Shown here: positions 1 to 8,588 of the stretch, in pieces
Layout of the letters: every line of letters begins with the position of its first letter
Position numbering within the stretch: position 1 is the first letter of the stretch
Origin: Bordetella genomosp. 9
GTDB lineage: Bacteria > Pseudomonadota > Gammaproteobacteria > Burkholderiales > Burkholderiaceae_B
Reading direction: 5' to 3'
Assembly: GCF_002261425.1 (NCBI RefSeq)
Contig: NZ_NEVJ01000002.1
Span: 372,001 to 436,000, forward strand
DNA: 64,000 nucleotides
The notes under the pieces: model-generated
What the model saw: the letters and a program-made list of their open reading frames with translations, nothing else
What the model was told of the DNA's origin: nothing
The model's database searches: none
Position numbers and translations under genes: made by a program

Positions 1-2247
1 GTACAGCGTTTCGCCGCCTTCGAAGCGGCTGCCGTCCTCGCGCGGCGGAATCATCAGGTTCTTGATCCGCACGTTCGCAAAGGTGCCGCGCATCATGATT
101 TCATGATTGCCGCGGCGCGAGCCGTAGCTGTTGAAGTCGGCCTTCATGACGCCGTGCTCCTTCAGCCACTTGCCCGCGGGCGACGATTCCTTGATCGAGC
201 CGGCCGGCGAAATATGGTCGGTGGTCACCGAGTCGCCGAAGATCCCCAGCGCCCGGGCGCCACGGACCGTGGGCATGGCCGTCGGCTCCATGCCGAAATC
301 CTTGAAGAAAGGCGGCTCGGCGATGTACGTCGACGTCGGCCAGTTGTAGACCTCGCCCGTCACGCCCTTGATGTGCTCCCACAACTTGCCGGGATTGGTG
401 CGGACGTCGCTGTAGTTCTCGCGGTAGACGTCGGAATCCAGGGCGAACTTCAGCAGGTCCTGCACTTCCTCCGTGGACGGCCAGATGTCGCCGAGCCAGA
501 CGTCGCCCTTCTTGCCCTTGCCGACCGGTTCGGTCATCAGGTCGCGCAGCATCGTGCCGGCCAGCGCGTACGCGACGACCAGCGGCGGCGACGCCAGGAA
601 GTTCGCCTTGATGTTCGGGTGGATGCGCGCTTCGAAGTTGCGGTTGCCCGACAGCACCGCGGCGCACACCAGGTCGTTGTCGTTGATGGCCTCGTTGAGA
701 TCCGCGGCCAGGTCGCCGGCGTTGCCGATGCAGGTGGTGCAGCCGTAGGCGGCCACGTCGAAGCCCAGTTTTTCCAGATAGGGCAGCAGTCCCGTCTTGG
801 TCAGGTATTCAGTGACGACGCGCGATCCCGGCGCCAGCGAGGTCTTGATCTTGGGCGAGACCTTCAGCCCGGCTTCGACGGCCTTCTTGGCCAGCAGGCC
901 GGCCGCCAGCATGACGCTGGGATTGGACGTGTTGGTGCAGGACGTGATGGCCGCGATCAGGATGTCGCCATTCTTGACCTTGGTGCCGGCGCTGGTGGTG
1001 AACTGCTGCTGCAGTTTTTCGGCGGGCTGGTTGAAGCCATTTTCGGCGACCGGGGCGGAGAACAGCGTGGTGAAGGTGTTCTTCACGTTGCCGATCTCGA
1101 TGCGGTCCTGCGGGCGCTTGGGGCCGGCCAGCGAAGGCGCCACCGTGCCCAGGTCCAGGGTCAGCAGCTTGGTGAACTGGATGTCCTTGGCCTTGGGCAC
1201 GCCGAACATCTTCTGCGCCTTGAAATAGCCTTCGAAGGCGGCGATTTCCTGTTCGGTGCGGCCGGTGCCCTTGAAGTAATCGATCGTGCGCTCGTCCACC
1301 GGGAAGAAGCCCATGGTGGCGCCGTATTCCGGCGCCATGTTGCCGATGGTGGCGCGGTCGGTCACGGACAGGCTGGCGGTGCCTTCGCCGCAGAACTCGA
1401 CGAACTTGCCCACCACCTTTTCACGGCGCAGCATTTCGGTGATGGTCAGCACCAGGTCGGTGGCGGTGACGCCGCCGCGCAGCTGGCCCTTCAGTTCGAC
1501 GCCGACCACGTCGGGCGTCAGGAAGTACACCGGCTGGCCCAGCATGCCGGCTTCCGCCTCGATGCCGCCCACGCCCCAGCCGACCACGCCGATCCCATTG
1601 ATCATGGTGGTGTGGCTGTCGGTGCCCACCAGGGAATCGGGGTAGTAGACGTTATTGGCCTTGTCCAGGTGGACGCCGCGGGCCAGGTATTCCAGATTGA
1701 CCTGGTGCACGATGCCGAAGCCCGGCGGCACGACGCGGAAAGTGTCGAAGGCTTCCATGCCCCACTTCATGAACTGGTAGCGCTCCTGGTTGCGCTTGAA
1801 TTCGAGCTTCATGTTCAGGTCCAGGGCCTGCTTGGTGCCGAAGTAATCGATCATCACGGAGTGATCGACCACCAGGTCCACCGGCACCAGCGGCTCGATG
1901 CGCTTGGGATCCGCGCCCATGGCCTGCGCCACCGAGCGCATGGCGCCGATGTCGGCCAGCAGCGGCACGCCGGTGAAGTCCTGCAGCACCACGCGCGCCA
2001 CCACGAAGGGGATTTCCTCTTCGCGCCTGGCGTTGGGCTGCCAGCCGGCCAACTGCTTGATGTGCTCTTCGGTCACCTTCTGGCCGTCACAATTGCGCAG
2101 GACCGATTCCAGCACGACGCGCAGCGACACGGGCAATCGTTGCACGTCCACGCCCAGCGCCTTGCCCAGCGCCGGCAGCGAGTAGTACTGACAGGTCTGG
2201 TTGCCGATCTTGAATGTCTTCAGTGTGTCGAACGCGTTGTGCGGCAT
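1..2247 (-). CDS. acnA: Aconitate hydratase A, 3' end missing
   Basis: Interconverts citrate and isocitrate through cis-aconitate in the cytosolic TCA cycle. 749 codons are present; AcnA proteins are about 900 residues, so roughly the last 150 lie beyond the left edge. The [4Fe-4S] ligands are visible as Cys437 (in [10 protein letters not shown]) and Cys503/Cys506 (in [10 protein letters not shown]), the same numbering as in IRP1/AcnA, which supports both the start and the AcnA rather than AcnB assignment. The start is the ATG at 2247 ([10 protein letters not shown]), preceded by GGAG 8 nt upstream. A promoter with a palindromic operator lies about 100 bp upstream. No frameshift is seen in the visible part. 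Confidence 0.97.
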   Translation of the reverse strand, partial: MPHNAFDTLKTFKIGNQTCQYYSLPALGKALGVDVQRLPVSLRVVLESVLRNCDGQKVTEEHIKQLAGWQPNARREEEIPFVVARVVLQDFTGVPLLADIGAMRSVAQAMGADPKRIEPLVPVDLVVDHSVMIDYFGTKQALDLNMKLEFKRNQERYQFMKWGMEAFDTFRVVPPGFGIVHQVNLEYLARGVHLDKANNVYYPDSLVGTDSHTTMINGIGVVGWGVGGIEAEAGMLGQPVYFLTPDVVGVELKGQLRGGVTATDLVLTITEMLRREKVVGKFVEFCGEGTASLSVTDRATIGNMAPEYGATMGFFPVDERTIDYFKGTGRTEQEIAAFEGYFKAQKMFGVPKAKDIQFTKLLTLDLGTVAPSLAGPKRPQDRIEIGNVKNTFTTLFSAPVAENGFNQPAEKLQQQFTTSAGTKVKNGDILIAAITSCTNTSNPSVMLAAGLLAKKAVEAGLKVSPKIKTSLAPGSRVVTEYLTKTGLLPYLEKLGFDVAAYGCTTCIGNAGDLAADLNEAINDNDLVCAAVLSGNRNFEARIHPNIKANFLASPPLVVAYALAGTMLRDLMTEPVGKGKKGDVWLGDIWPSTEEVQDLLKFALDSDVYRENYSDVRTNPGKLWEHIKGVTGEVYNWPTSTYIAEPPFFKDFGMEPTAMPTVRGARALGIFGDSVTTDHISPAGSIKESSPAGKWLKEHGVMKADFNSYGSRRGNHEIMMRGTFANVRIKNLMIPPREDGSRFEGGETLY

Positions 2248-2340
2248 GATGAACTCCAATGTTGGTGACCGCGAAAAGCAGCCATTTTCATGCGATTTCC
2301 CGTGCTTGTCATGTGCGCCGCAAGCCGGGGAGTGTTCCTG

Positions 2341-2376
2341 GTCTTATATCTTATGTCTTATATAAGACATTGCCAA
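2341..2376 (-). promoter_or_regulatory. acnA promoter with palindromic operator
   Basis: On the minus strand, TTGGCA (2376-2371) and TAAGAT (2353-2348) form a plausible -35/-10 pair with a 17-bp spacer. The spacer is filled by the perfect 18-bp palindrome ATGTCTTATATAAGACAT (2353-2370). A second partial copy, GTCTTATAT, starts at 2341. This geometry fits a dimeric repressor that blocks RNA polymerase. The palindrome is seen directly; the promoter assignment and the link to acnA are inference, and the binding protein (perhaps GntR-type) is unknown. Confidence 0.6.
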
Positions 2377-2500
2377 CCTGAAAAAGTTCGCGCCGCTTTG
2401 CAAGAGGCGTGCCGCGTTCTGTTCCAGACCGCCCGATAGCATAGCCAAAACCGATGGCAAAACACATGGCAAAGCGCGAAATAAGGCCGGGCGGTCATCT

Positions 2501-2599
2501 GTGCTGCTTCTTCGAGAAAATCCGTCGCCCCGCCAGCTTGCCGGCATTGCCTTTGGTTTGGTCGGCCTGGCACTCCTGTGCAACCCAGGGGAACGCCTT
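2501..2599 (+). pseudogene. Remnant of a DMT/EamA-type permease
   Basis: A 33-codon stretch reads VLLLRENPSPRQ followed by LAGIAFGLVGLALLCNPGE. This matches the pattern at the end of the first half of EamA/DMT permeases: a Glu-x-Pro-Ser loop, then a Gly-rich helix. Sequence on both sides in this frame does not resemble a transporter and there is no full-length gene, so I read it as a fragment left after rearrangement. It abuts the 3' end of the XRE regulator gene. The rest of the 2248-2620 gap holds only the acnA promoter; I see no intact gene there. Confidence 0.4.
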
Positions 2600-2620
2600 T
2601 GCCGAAAGGGTGAGTTCGAT

Positions 2621-3394
2621 TCACGCGGGCGTGTAGATCGCGAGTTTCAGCGCAGGGTCGTCGTTCGCCTGAAACGTGGCGTAGTCGTAGCGTTGCGCGC
2701 CGCGTTCAGGATGGGTCAGCACCTTTTGTCCGGACGCGCCTCCGCGAACATCGTGCGCGTTCCACCATTTCGCGAACTCGGTACTGTGCGCGCGCAGTCG
2801 TTCGACCAATTCGACAAATGACGGATCGTCGGCATAAAGATCATGCGTTGCGCGAAACAACGCGATCATGCGACGCGCCTCGCTGGTCCAGGTCGCGCCG
2901 AAAAGCCGGCGCGCGTCCGGGTAAATAAACATGAACGCCAAGATGTTGCGATCCGCTTCGGCAAGACGGTCGAAGCCGAGCAGATCGGACGCTGCTGCAT
3001 TCCAGGCCAACAGGTCCCAACGCACGCCCGTGACATAGGCGGGAAGCCCGATTGTCGCGATCAGATTCGCAATGGGTCCCGGCACGCGCTCGCGCGTGAA
3101 CGGCTGCCGGCCGCCGTTGCGTGCCAGTGCGCGCAGATGCGCTGTTTCGACTTTGCCGAGGCGTAGCGCGCGAGCCAGCGCCTGGAGCGTGGTATCGGAA
3201 GGACTCACCGTGCGGCCCTGCTCGAGTCGAACATACCAGTCCACGCCGATGCCCGCGAGTTCGGCGACTTCCTCGCGGCGCAAACCGGGCGTGCGACGCC
3301 GCCGACCGTTGTCGAGTCCCACCGACTCGGGACTTAGCTTCTCGCGCCGTGAGCGCAGAAAATCGCCAAATTCCCTCCGGCTCGCTGTCGTCAT
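2621..3394 (-). CDS. XRE-family regulator with MmyB-like ligand-binding domain
   Basis: Helix-turn-helix regulator of about 257 residues. The N-terminal XRE domain (about residues 8-75) contains RRTPGLRREEVAELAGIGVDWYVRLEQGR, shown here in part as RREEVAELAG and YVRLEQGR, the hallmark of the class that carries a C-terminal MmyB-like PAS-related ligand pocket (LLAWNAAASDLLG, then the ARRMIALFRATHDLY helix). The start at 3394 (MTTASRREF) is preferred because GGAG lies 10 nt upstream; the ATG at 3403 would leave that GGAG only 1 nt away. It is divergent from the oxidoreductase gene at 3512, the usual arrangement for a local regulator of an oxidoreductase, so it probably controls that gene and itself. 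Confidence 0.85.
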   Translation of the reverse strand: MTTASRREFGDFLRSRREKLSPESVGLDNGRRRRTPGLRREEVAELAGIGVDWYVRLEQGRTVSPSDTTLQALARALRLGKVETAHLRALARNGGRQPFTRERVPGPIANLIATIGLPAYVTGVRWDLLAWNAAASDLLGFDRLAEADRNILAFMFIYPDARRLFGATWTSEARRMIALFRATHDLYADDPSFVELVERLRAHSTEFAKWWNAHDVRGGASGQKVLTHPERGAQRYDYATFQANDDPALKLAIYTPA

Positions 3395-3511
3395 GACCGT
3401 CATTCTCCAAGAAGCAGGTACTCATGAATCCCAGGATAGTACTAGGCCTTGTTATCGATTCTACGCCTGCCAGAATGGGCCTGTCCGACCACCATTCATG
3501 GGAAACGCAAA

Positions 3512-4591
3512 ATGAAAGCAGCGATTTTGAAGACACTCGGCCAGCCGCTGGCGATTGAAGATGTAGCAGATCCTTCCTTGGGCACCGGCGAGGTGATCGT
3601 CGACGTCGTCGCCGCGCCGGTACTGTCGTATGCGCGAGAAGTGTTCAGCGGCGAACGCCGCTACGCGATCGAATTGCCGATCGTCCCCGGCTGCGGGGCA
3701 ATCGGGCGCGTCCGTGCGTTCGGCCCCGACGCCACCCATCTCAAGGCAGGCGATTGGGTTTTCTGCGATCCAACCGTTCGTTCACGCGACGACGCGCTCA
3801 CACCCGACATCACATTGCAGGGCTGGAGCGCACGCGGCGACGGCGGCCTGCGACTCGCGCGCCATTTCCACCACGGCCCATACGCCGAACAGATGCGCGT
3901 GCCAACCGAGAACGCCATACGCATCGGCGAAATCGATCCCGCCGACGCCGCGAAATGGTGCGCGCTCAATACAATGCTGGTTCCGTACGGCGGGCTGCTT
4001 GCGTCGGACCTGAAGGCTGGCGAGACATTGCTTGTGAGTGGAGCAACCGGCAACTTCGGTAGCGCGTGCGTAGCGGTCGCGCTCGCAATGGGTGTGCGCC
4101 GGGTGGTCGCGCCGGGCCGCAATGAACGCGCGCTCGCGGATCTGCAAAGGCGCTTCGGCGAACGTATCCGTACAGTGACGCTGACTGGCAACGAGGACGA
4201 CGATCGGGAACGGTTGCGTGCGGCTGCCGGAGCCCCGGTCGACTGTGTAATGGACCTGCTGCCGCCATCTGCGACCACGAGGACAGTGCGCGCGGCAGTG
4301 ATGGCCGTGCGGCCCTACGGACGTGTTGTGTTGATGGGCGGTGTCGGCATGCTTGGCGGCGATGGTCTCGATTTGCCTTATCCGTGGATCATGCGCAACG
4401 ACATCACCGTGCGGGGAAAATGGATGTATCCGCCGGAAGCGGTCACGCTGATGACCGGCCTGATTCGTGGCGGTCTGCTCGATCTCGGCCACTTCGACGT
4501 GACGTCCTTCAAACTCGACGATGTGAACGAAGCCATCGGTCATGCGGCGGAGAATGGCGGCCCGTTCAGGATGACGGTCGTCCATCCATAA
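3512..4591 (+). CDS. Medium-chain alcohol dehydrogenase/quinone reductase-like oxidoreductase
   Basis: A 359-residue medium-chain dehydrogenase. The GroES-like N-terminal fold (about 1-140) is followed by a Rossmann domain with GATGNFGSACVAVALAMG for NAD(P)H binding (about 175-195). The usual zinc-binding GHE motif is replaced by PGCGAIGRV and no structural four-Cys lobe is seen, so it is probably a zinc-independent reductase of quinone-reductase type; the substrate is unknown. The start ATG follows GGGAAA. It is divergent from the XRE regulator with about 115 bp between. Leu CTC is almost as common as CTG, unlike the strong CTG bias of neighbouring operons, which suggests acquisition from another lineage. 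Confidence 0.85.
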   Translation: MKAAILKTLGQPLAIEDVADPSLGTGEVIVDVVAAPVLSYAREVFSGERRYAIELPIVPGCGAIGRVRAFGPDATHLKAGDWVFCDPTVRSRDDALTPDITLQGWSARGDGGLRLARHFHHGPYAEQMRVPTENAIRIGEIDPADAAKWCALNTMLVPYGGLLASDLKAGETLLVSGATGNFGSACVAVALAMGVRRVVAPGRNERALADLQRRFGERIRTVTLTGNEDDDRERLRAAAGAPVDCVMDLLPPSATTRTVRAAVMAVRPYGRVVLMGGVGMLGGDGLDLPYPWIMRNDITVRGKWMYPPEAVTLMTGLIRGGLLDLGHFDVTSFKLDDVNEAIGHAAENGGPFRMTVVHP

Positions 4592-4637
4592 ACCCCGCTG
4601 ATCCAGCGCTTCGTGGAGTCGGGTTGGCGAGATCGCC

Positions 4638-5615
4638 TCAGGCAGCCTTGCGCCGCCTGAGCAGGGCCTGGAATTCGCCGACGATGCCACGGCGGAAGGC
4701 CATGACGCAGATCACGAAGATCAGCCCGATCACGATGGTGACCGACTCGCCCAGTTGGCGGAACCAGTCGATGCCCGTCATCGCGGTCAGCGCCTGGCCG
4801 AAATCGCCCACCTTGTTTTCCAGCAGCACCACGATGAAGGCGCCCAGCACCGGGCCCAGGAAGGTGCCCATGCCGCCGATCAGGGTCATCAGGATCACCA
4901 GGCCGGACATCTGCCAGGTCGCGTCCGACAGCGTGGCCGACACGAAGACCAGCGTCTTGGCCGATCCGGCCAGCCCGGCGATGGCGGCCGACAGGACGAA
5001 GGCCAGCAGCTTGAAGCGCTCGACGTCGTAGCCCAGCGACACCGCCCGCGGCTCGTTCTCGCGCAGCGCCTTCAGCACCTGGCCGAAGGGCGAATTGACC
5101 GCCCTCCAGATGATGGCGAAACCGATGATGAACAGCGCCAGCACCAGGTAGTACAGCGTCAGGTCGCTGCTCAGGTCGATCAGGCCGAACAGGCGGCCGC
5201 GCGGGACCTGCTGCAGGCCGTCCTCGCCGCCGGTGAAGCGCGCCTGCAGGAAGAAGAAGTACACCATCTGCGCCATCGCCAGCGTGATCATGGCGAAATA
5301 GATGCCGCTGCGGCGGATGGCCAGGCCGCCGACCGCCAGCCCGAGCAGGGCGGCCACCGCGACGCCGAACAGGATGCCCAGTTCGGGCGTCAGGCCCCAG
5401 GCCTTGAGGGCATACCCGGTGGCGTAGGCCGCGCTGCCCAGGAAGGCCGCGTGGCCGAAGGACAGCAGGCCGGTGAAGCCGAGCAGCAGGTTGAAGGCGC
5501 AGGCGAACAGGGCGTAGCACATCACCTTCATGGCGAAGATGGGGTACACGCCCAGGAAAGGCAGCAGCGCCGCGGCGACGGCCAGGACCACGTAGCCGGC
5601 AATGTGTCGATTCAT
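4638..5615 (-). CDS. livM: Branched-chain amino acid-type ABC permease LivM
   Basis: Inner-membrane permease of the high-affinity hydrophobic/branched-chain amino acid ABC family, 325 residues. Many hydrophobic segments are visible, with the family motifs LLLGFTGLLSFGHAAFLGSAAY near residue 45 and the EAA-like loop RALRENE-type sequence (KALRENEPRAVSLGYDV). The start ATG at 5615 (MNRHIAGYVV) overlaps the livH stop by 4 bp (ATGA), indicating translational coupling. It is the last gene of the minus-strand operon livG-livF-binding protein-livH-livM. The substrate could be Leu/Ile/Val, another amino acid, urea or an aromatic acid; this family does not reveal it from sequence alone. Confidence 0.93.
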   Translation of the reverse strand: MNRHIAGYVVLAVAAALLPFLGVYPIFAMKVMCYALFACAFNLLLGFTGLLSFGHAAFLGSAAYATGYALKAWGLTPELGILFGVAVAALLGLAVGGLAIRRSGIYFAMITLAMAQMVYFFFLQARFTGGEDGLQQVPRGRLFGLIDLSSDLTLYYLVLALFIIGFAIIWRAVNSPFGQVLKALRENEPRAVSLGYDVERFKLLAFVLSAAIAGLAGSAKTLVFVSATLSDATWQMSGLVILMTLIGGMGTFLGPVLGAFIVVLLENKVGDFGQALTAMTGIDWFRQLGESVTIVIGLIFVICVMAFRRGIVGEFQALLRRRKAA

Positions 5616-6496
5616 TTTTCCTTCCCGAACAGGCCCGCGGGGCGCAGCAGCAGCACGATCGCCATGATGACGAACACCACGGTATTGGACGCCTCGGGCC
5701 AGAACACCTTGGTCAGCCCCTCGATCACGCCCAGGCCCAGGCCGGTGACGATGGCGCCCATGATGGAGCCCATGCCGCCGATCACCACGACGGCGAACAC
5801 CACGATGATCAGGTTGGACCCCATCAGCGGCGACACCTGCAGCACCGGCGCCGCCAGCACGCCGGCAAAGGCAGCCAGCGCCACGCCGAAACCGTAGGTC
5901 AGCATGATCATGCGCGGCACGTTCACGCCGAAGGCTTCGACCAGCTTGGGGTTTTCGGTGGCCGCGCGCAGCAGCGCGCCCAGCGGCGTGCGCTCGATGA
6001 CGAACCAGGTGCCGAAGCACACCACCAGCGACGCCACCACCACCCAGCCACGGTAGTTGGGCAGGATCATGAAGCCCAGGTTCGTGGCGCCGCGCAGCAC
6101 GTCGGGCGTGGGAAAGGGTTGGCCGGATACGCCGTAGAAGCTGCGGAACAGGCCTTCGATCAACAGCGTGAGTCCGAAGGTCAGCAACAGGCCGTAGAGG
6201 TGGTCCAGCCGGTACAGGTGGCGCAACAGCAGCCGTTCGATGACGATGCCGAAGGCGCCCACCACCAGGGGCGCGAGCACCAGCATGAGCCAGTAGTTCA
6301 GGCCCAGGTACTGCAGGCCCATCCAGGCCACGAACGCGCCCATCATGTACAGGGCACCGTGGGCGAAATTGATGACGTTGAGCAGGCCGAATATGACCGC
6401 CAGGCCGAGCGACAGCATGGCGTAGAAGGAACCGTTCACCAGGCCCAGCAGCAATTGCCCGAACAGGGCCTGCATGGGGATGCCGAAGAAAGTCAT
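5612..6496 (-). CDS. livH: Branched-chain amino acid-type ABC permease LivH
   Basis: The second permease of the liv-type importer, 294 residues and highly hydrophobic. The family signature GLVNGSFYAMLSLGLAVIFG opens the protein and NFAHGALYMMGAF follows near residue 44. The cytoplasmic coupling loop ALLRAATENPKLVEAFGVNV is present, then GVLAAPVLQVSPLMG. It pairs with LivM in the membrane and is energised by LivG/LivF. The 4-bp overlap with livM supports one transcript. The 106-bp gap between it and the upstream binding-protein gene is GC-rich and may hold a weak stem-loop that tunes permease versus binding-protein levels, although I see no clear terminator there. Confidence 0.94.
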   Translation of the reverse strand: MTFFGIPMQALFGQLLLGLVNGSFYAMLSLGLAVIFGLLNVINFAHGALYMMGAFVAWMGLQYLGLNYWLMLVLAPLVVGAFGIVIERLLLRHLYRLDHLYGLLLTFGLTLLIEGLFRSFYGVSGQPFPTPDVLRGATNLGFMILPNYRGWVVVASLVVCFGTWFVIERTPLGALLRAATENPKLVEAFGVNVPRMIMLTYGFGVALAAFAGVLAAPVLQVSPLMGSNLIIVVFAVVVIGGMGSIMGAIVTGLGLGVIEGLTKVFWPEASNTVVFVIMAIVLLLRPAGLFGKEK

Positions 6497-6602
6497 GTTT
6501 GTCTGGAAGTCCTGCGCCGGTTAAGCAAGGGCGATCGAAGACAGGCAGGCGGGCGGCGCCGCCGGCCGGGCCGGCGGACGCCGCGACGGATTGCCGCGCC
6601 GA

Positions 6603-7820
6603 TTATTTCTTGACCAGCTTGCAGGTCGATTCGGACAGCTTGGTGTACACCTGGTCCCCGGGCAGGGTGGCGACGACCTTGTAGTAGTCCCAGCGGCCCT
6701 TGGATTCCTTGGGCGTCTTCACCTGCATCAGGTACATGTCGTGGACCATGCGGCCGTCTTCGCGCACGTAGCCGCCCTGGGTGAACATATCGTTGATCTT
6801 GTTCGACTTCATCCACTTCATGACGGTGTCGGCGTCATCCGTGCCGGTCGCCTTGACGGCGTTCAGGTAGAAGGACACCGAGGAGTAGTCGCCGGCCTGC
6901 AGCATCGAGGGCTTGCGGCCCACCTTGGCCTCGAACTTCTTGGCCCAGGCGCGCGAGGCGTCGTTCTGGTCCCAGTACCAGCCGTCGGTCAGGTACATGT
7001 TCTGCGTGGCCTGCAGGCCCAGCGAGTCGATGTCGTTGATGAAGACCAGCAGCCCGGCCAGCTTCATGGTCTGCGTCACGCCGAACTCGTTCGCCGCCTT
7101 GACCGAATTGATCGTGTCGCCGCCGGCATTGGCCAGGCCCAGGATCTGCGCCTTGGACGCCTGCGCCTGCAGCAGGAAGGACGAAAAGTCGGAGGCGCCG
7201 AGCGGCGCGCGCACCTGGCCCTTCACCTCGCCGCCGGCGGCCTTCACCACGTTGGCCGTATCGCGCTCCAGCGCATGGCCGAATGCGTAGTCGGCGGTCA
7301 GGAAGAACCAGCTCTTGCCGCCGTCCTTCACCACGGCCGACCCGGTGCCGCGCGCCAGCGCGACGGTATCGTAGGCGTAGTGGACGGTGTAGGGCGAGCA
7401 CTGGGCGTTGGTCAGGTCGGAAGCGCCCGCGCCGATGGCGATGAAGGGCTTCTTCTTTTCGGCGGCGACCGCGGCCATGGCCAGGCTGGTGGCCGAATTG
7501 GTCCCGCCGATCAACACGTCGACCTTTTGCTGGTCGAACCATTCGCGGGCGCGCGACGACGCCACGTCGGCCTTGTTCTGGTGGTCGGCATAGACCATTT
7601 CGATCTTCTTGCCGTTGACCGAGCCGCCGGCATCCTCGATGGCCATGCGGATGGCTTCCACGCCAGCCTTGCCGTCGATGTCGGAATACACGCCCGACAT
7701 ATCGGTAATGAAGCCTATGCGTATGACATCGTCGGAGATGCCTTGCGCCTGGACTGCCGGCGCCGCGGCCAGGCCGAAACCGGCCAGCGCCAATGCGGCG
7801 GTTAGGGTGTGCAGCTTCAT
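6603..7820 (-). CDS. Periplasmic substrate-binding protein of the liv-type ABC importer
   Basis: A 405-residue type I periplasmic binding protein (Peripla_BP_6/Leu-binding family). The start ATG at 7820 (MKLHTLTAALALAGFGLAAA) follows GGAG and opens a signal peptide ending at AVQAQG. The mature part begins with DVIRIGFITDMSGVYSD, the usual first beta-alpha unit, followed by GKAGVEAIRMAIEDAGG. The C-terminus carries Cys near STCKLVKK. The gene sits between the ATPase genes and the permease genes of the same operon. Proteins of this subgroup often bind amino acids or aromatic/dicarboxylic acids; the ligand cannot be read from sequence. Confidence 0.9.
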   Translation of the reverse strand: MKLHTLTAALALAGFGLAAAPAVQAQGISDDVIRIGFITDMSGVYSDIDGKAGVEAIRMAIEDAGGSVNGKKIEMVYADHQNKADVASSRAREWFDQQKVDVLIGGTNSATSLAMAAVAAEKKKPFIAIGAGASDLTNAQCSPYTVHYAYDTVALARGTGSAVVKDGGKSWFFLTADYAFGHALERDTANVVKAAGGEVKGQVRAPLGASDFSSFLLQAQASKAQILGLANAGGDTINSVKAANEFGVTQTMKLAGLLVFINDIDSLGLQATQNMYLTDGWYWDQNDASRAWAKKFEAKVGRKPSMLQAGDYSSVSFYLNAVKATGTDDADTVMKWMKSNKINDMFTQGGYVREDGRMVHDMYLMQVKTPKESKGRWDYYKVVATLPGDQVYTKLSESTCKLVKK

Positions 7821-7874
7821 TTTGACTCCTCTCCCTCTTGTAGGGGGTTGCCGGTTTGCCGGCGGTTGGTACAT

Positions 7875-8588
7875 TCAAACGCCCAACAGGTCGTTGAGCG
7901 CTTCCTGTTTTTCATGTAGCTGTGATGCCTCGAAGTGTTCGACGATCTGGCCGTGCTCCATGACGTAGAACCGGTCGGCCAGCGGCGCCGCGAAGTGGAA
8001 GTTCTGCTCCACCATCACGATGGTGTACCCGCGCTGTTTCAGCGCCGTGATCATCCGGCCCAGCGCTTGCACGATAACCGGGGCCAGGCCTTCGGAGATC
8101 TCGTCCAGAAGCAGCAGGCTGGCGCCGGTACGCAGGATGCGCGCCACGGCCAGCATCTGCTGTTCGCCGCCCGACAGCCGGGTGCCGGGCGAATGCCGGC
8201 GCTCGTGCAGGTTGGGGAACATATCGTAGATTTCCGCCAGCGACATGCCGCCGCCCAGCGCGCCGCCCACGACCGGCGGCAGCAGCAGGTTTTCCTCGCA
8301 CGACAGGCTGGCGAAGATGCCGCGCTCTTCCGGGCAATAGCCGACGCCCAGGTGCGCGATGCGAAAGGTCGGCATGCCGATGGATTCGGTGCCGTTGATG
8401 CGCACCGAGCCGCGCCGGCTGCCCGTCAGGCCCAGGATGGCGCGCAGCGTGGTGGTGCGGCCGGCGCCGTTGCGGCCCAGCAGGGTGACGACCTCGCCCT
8501 GGCCGACGCTCATGTTCACGCCATGCAGGATGTGCGATTCGCCGTACCAGGCGTGCAGGTCGGAGATTTCCAGTGCAGGCGCTGTCAT
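7875..8588 (-). CDS. livF: Liv-type ABC transporter ATPase LivF, Walker A variant
   Basis: A 237-residue cytoplasmic ATPase of the liv importer. The ABC signature LSGGEQQMLAVARIL, Walker B LLLLDEISEGL and the switch His region VMVEQNF are intact. The Walker A loop reads GRNGAGRTTT: the invariant phosphate-binding Lys is Arg44 (codon CGC). Such a change often lowers hydrolysis, but the partner LivG keeps a canonical Lys, so the heterodimer may still have one fully competent site. The start ATG at 8588 overlaps the livG stop by 4 bp. The rest of the reading frame is well conserved, so this looks like a real variant rather than decay. Confidence 0.93.
   Translation of the reverse strand: MTAPALEISDLHAWYGESHILHGVNMSVGQGEVVTLLGRNGAGRTTTLRAILGLTGSRRGSVRINGTESIGMPTFRIAHLGVGYCPEERGIFASLSCEENLLLPPVVGGALGGGMSLAEIYDMFPNLHERRHSPGTRLSGGEQQMLAVARILRTGASLLLLDEISEGLAPVIVQALGRMITALKQRGYTIVMVEQNFHFAAPLADRFYVMEHGQIVEHFEASQLHEKQEALNDLLGV

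Noticed and set aside
103..2268. A long plus-strand open frame of over 700 codons
   Set aside because: It is antisense to acnA. The minus-strand product has all three cluster Cys at family positions, while the plus-strand product is His/Arg-rich with no recognisable domain, as expected of mirror frames in GC-rich DNA.
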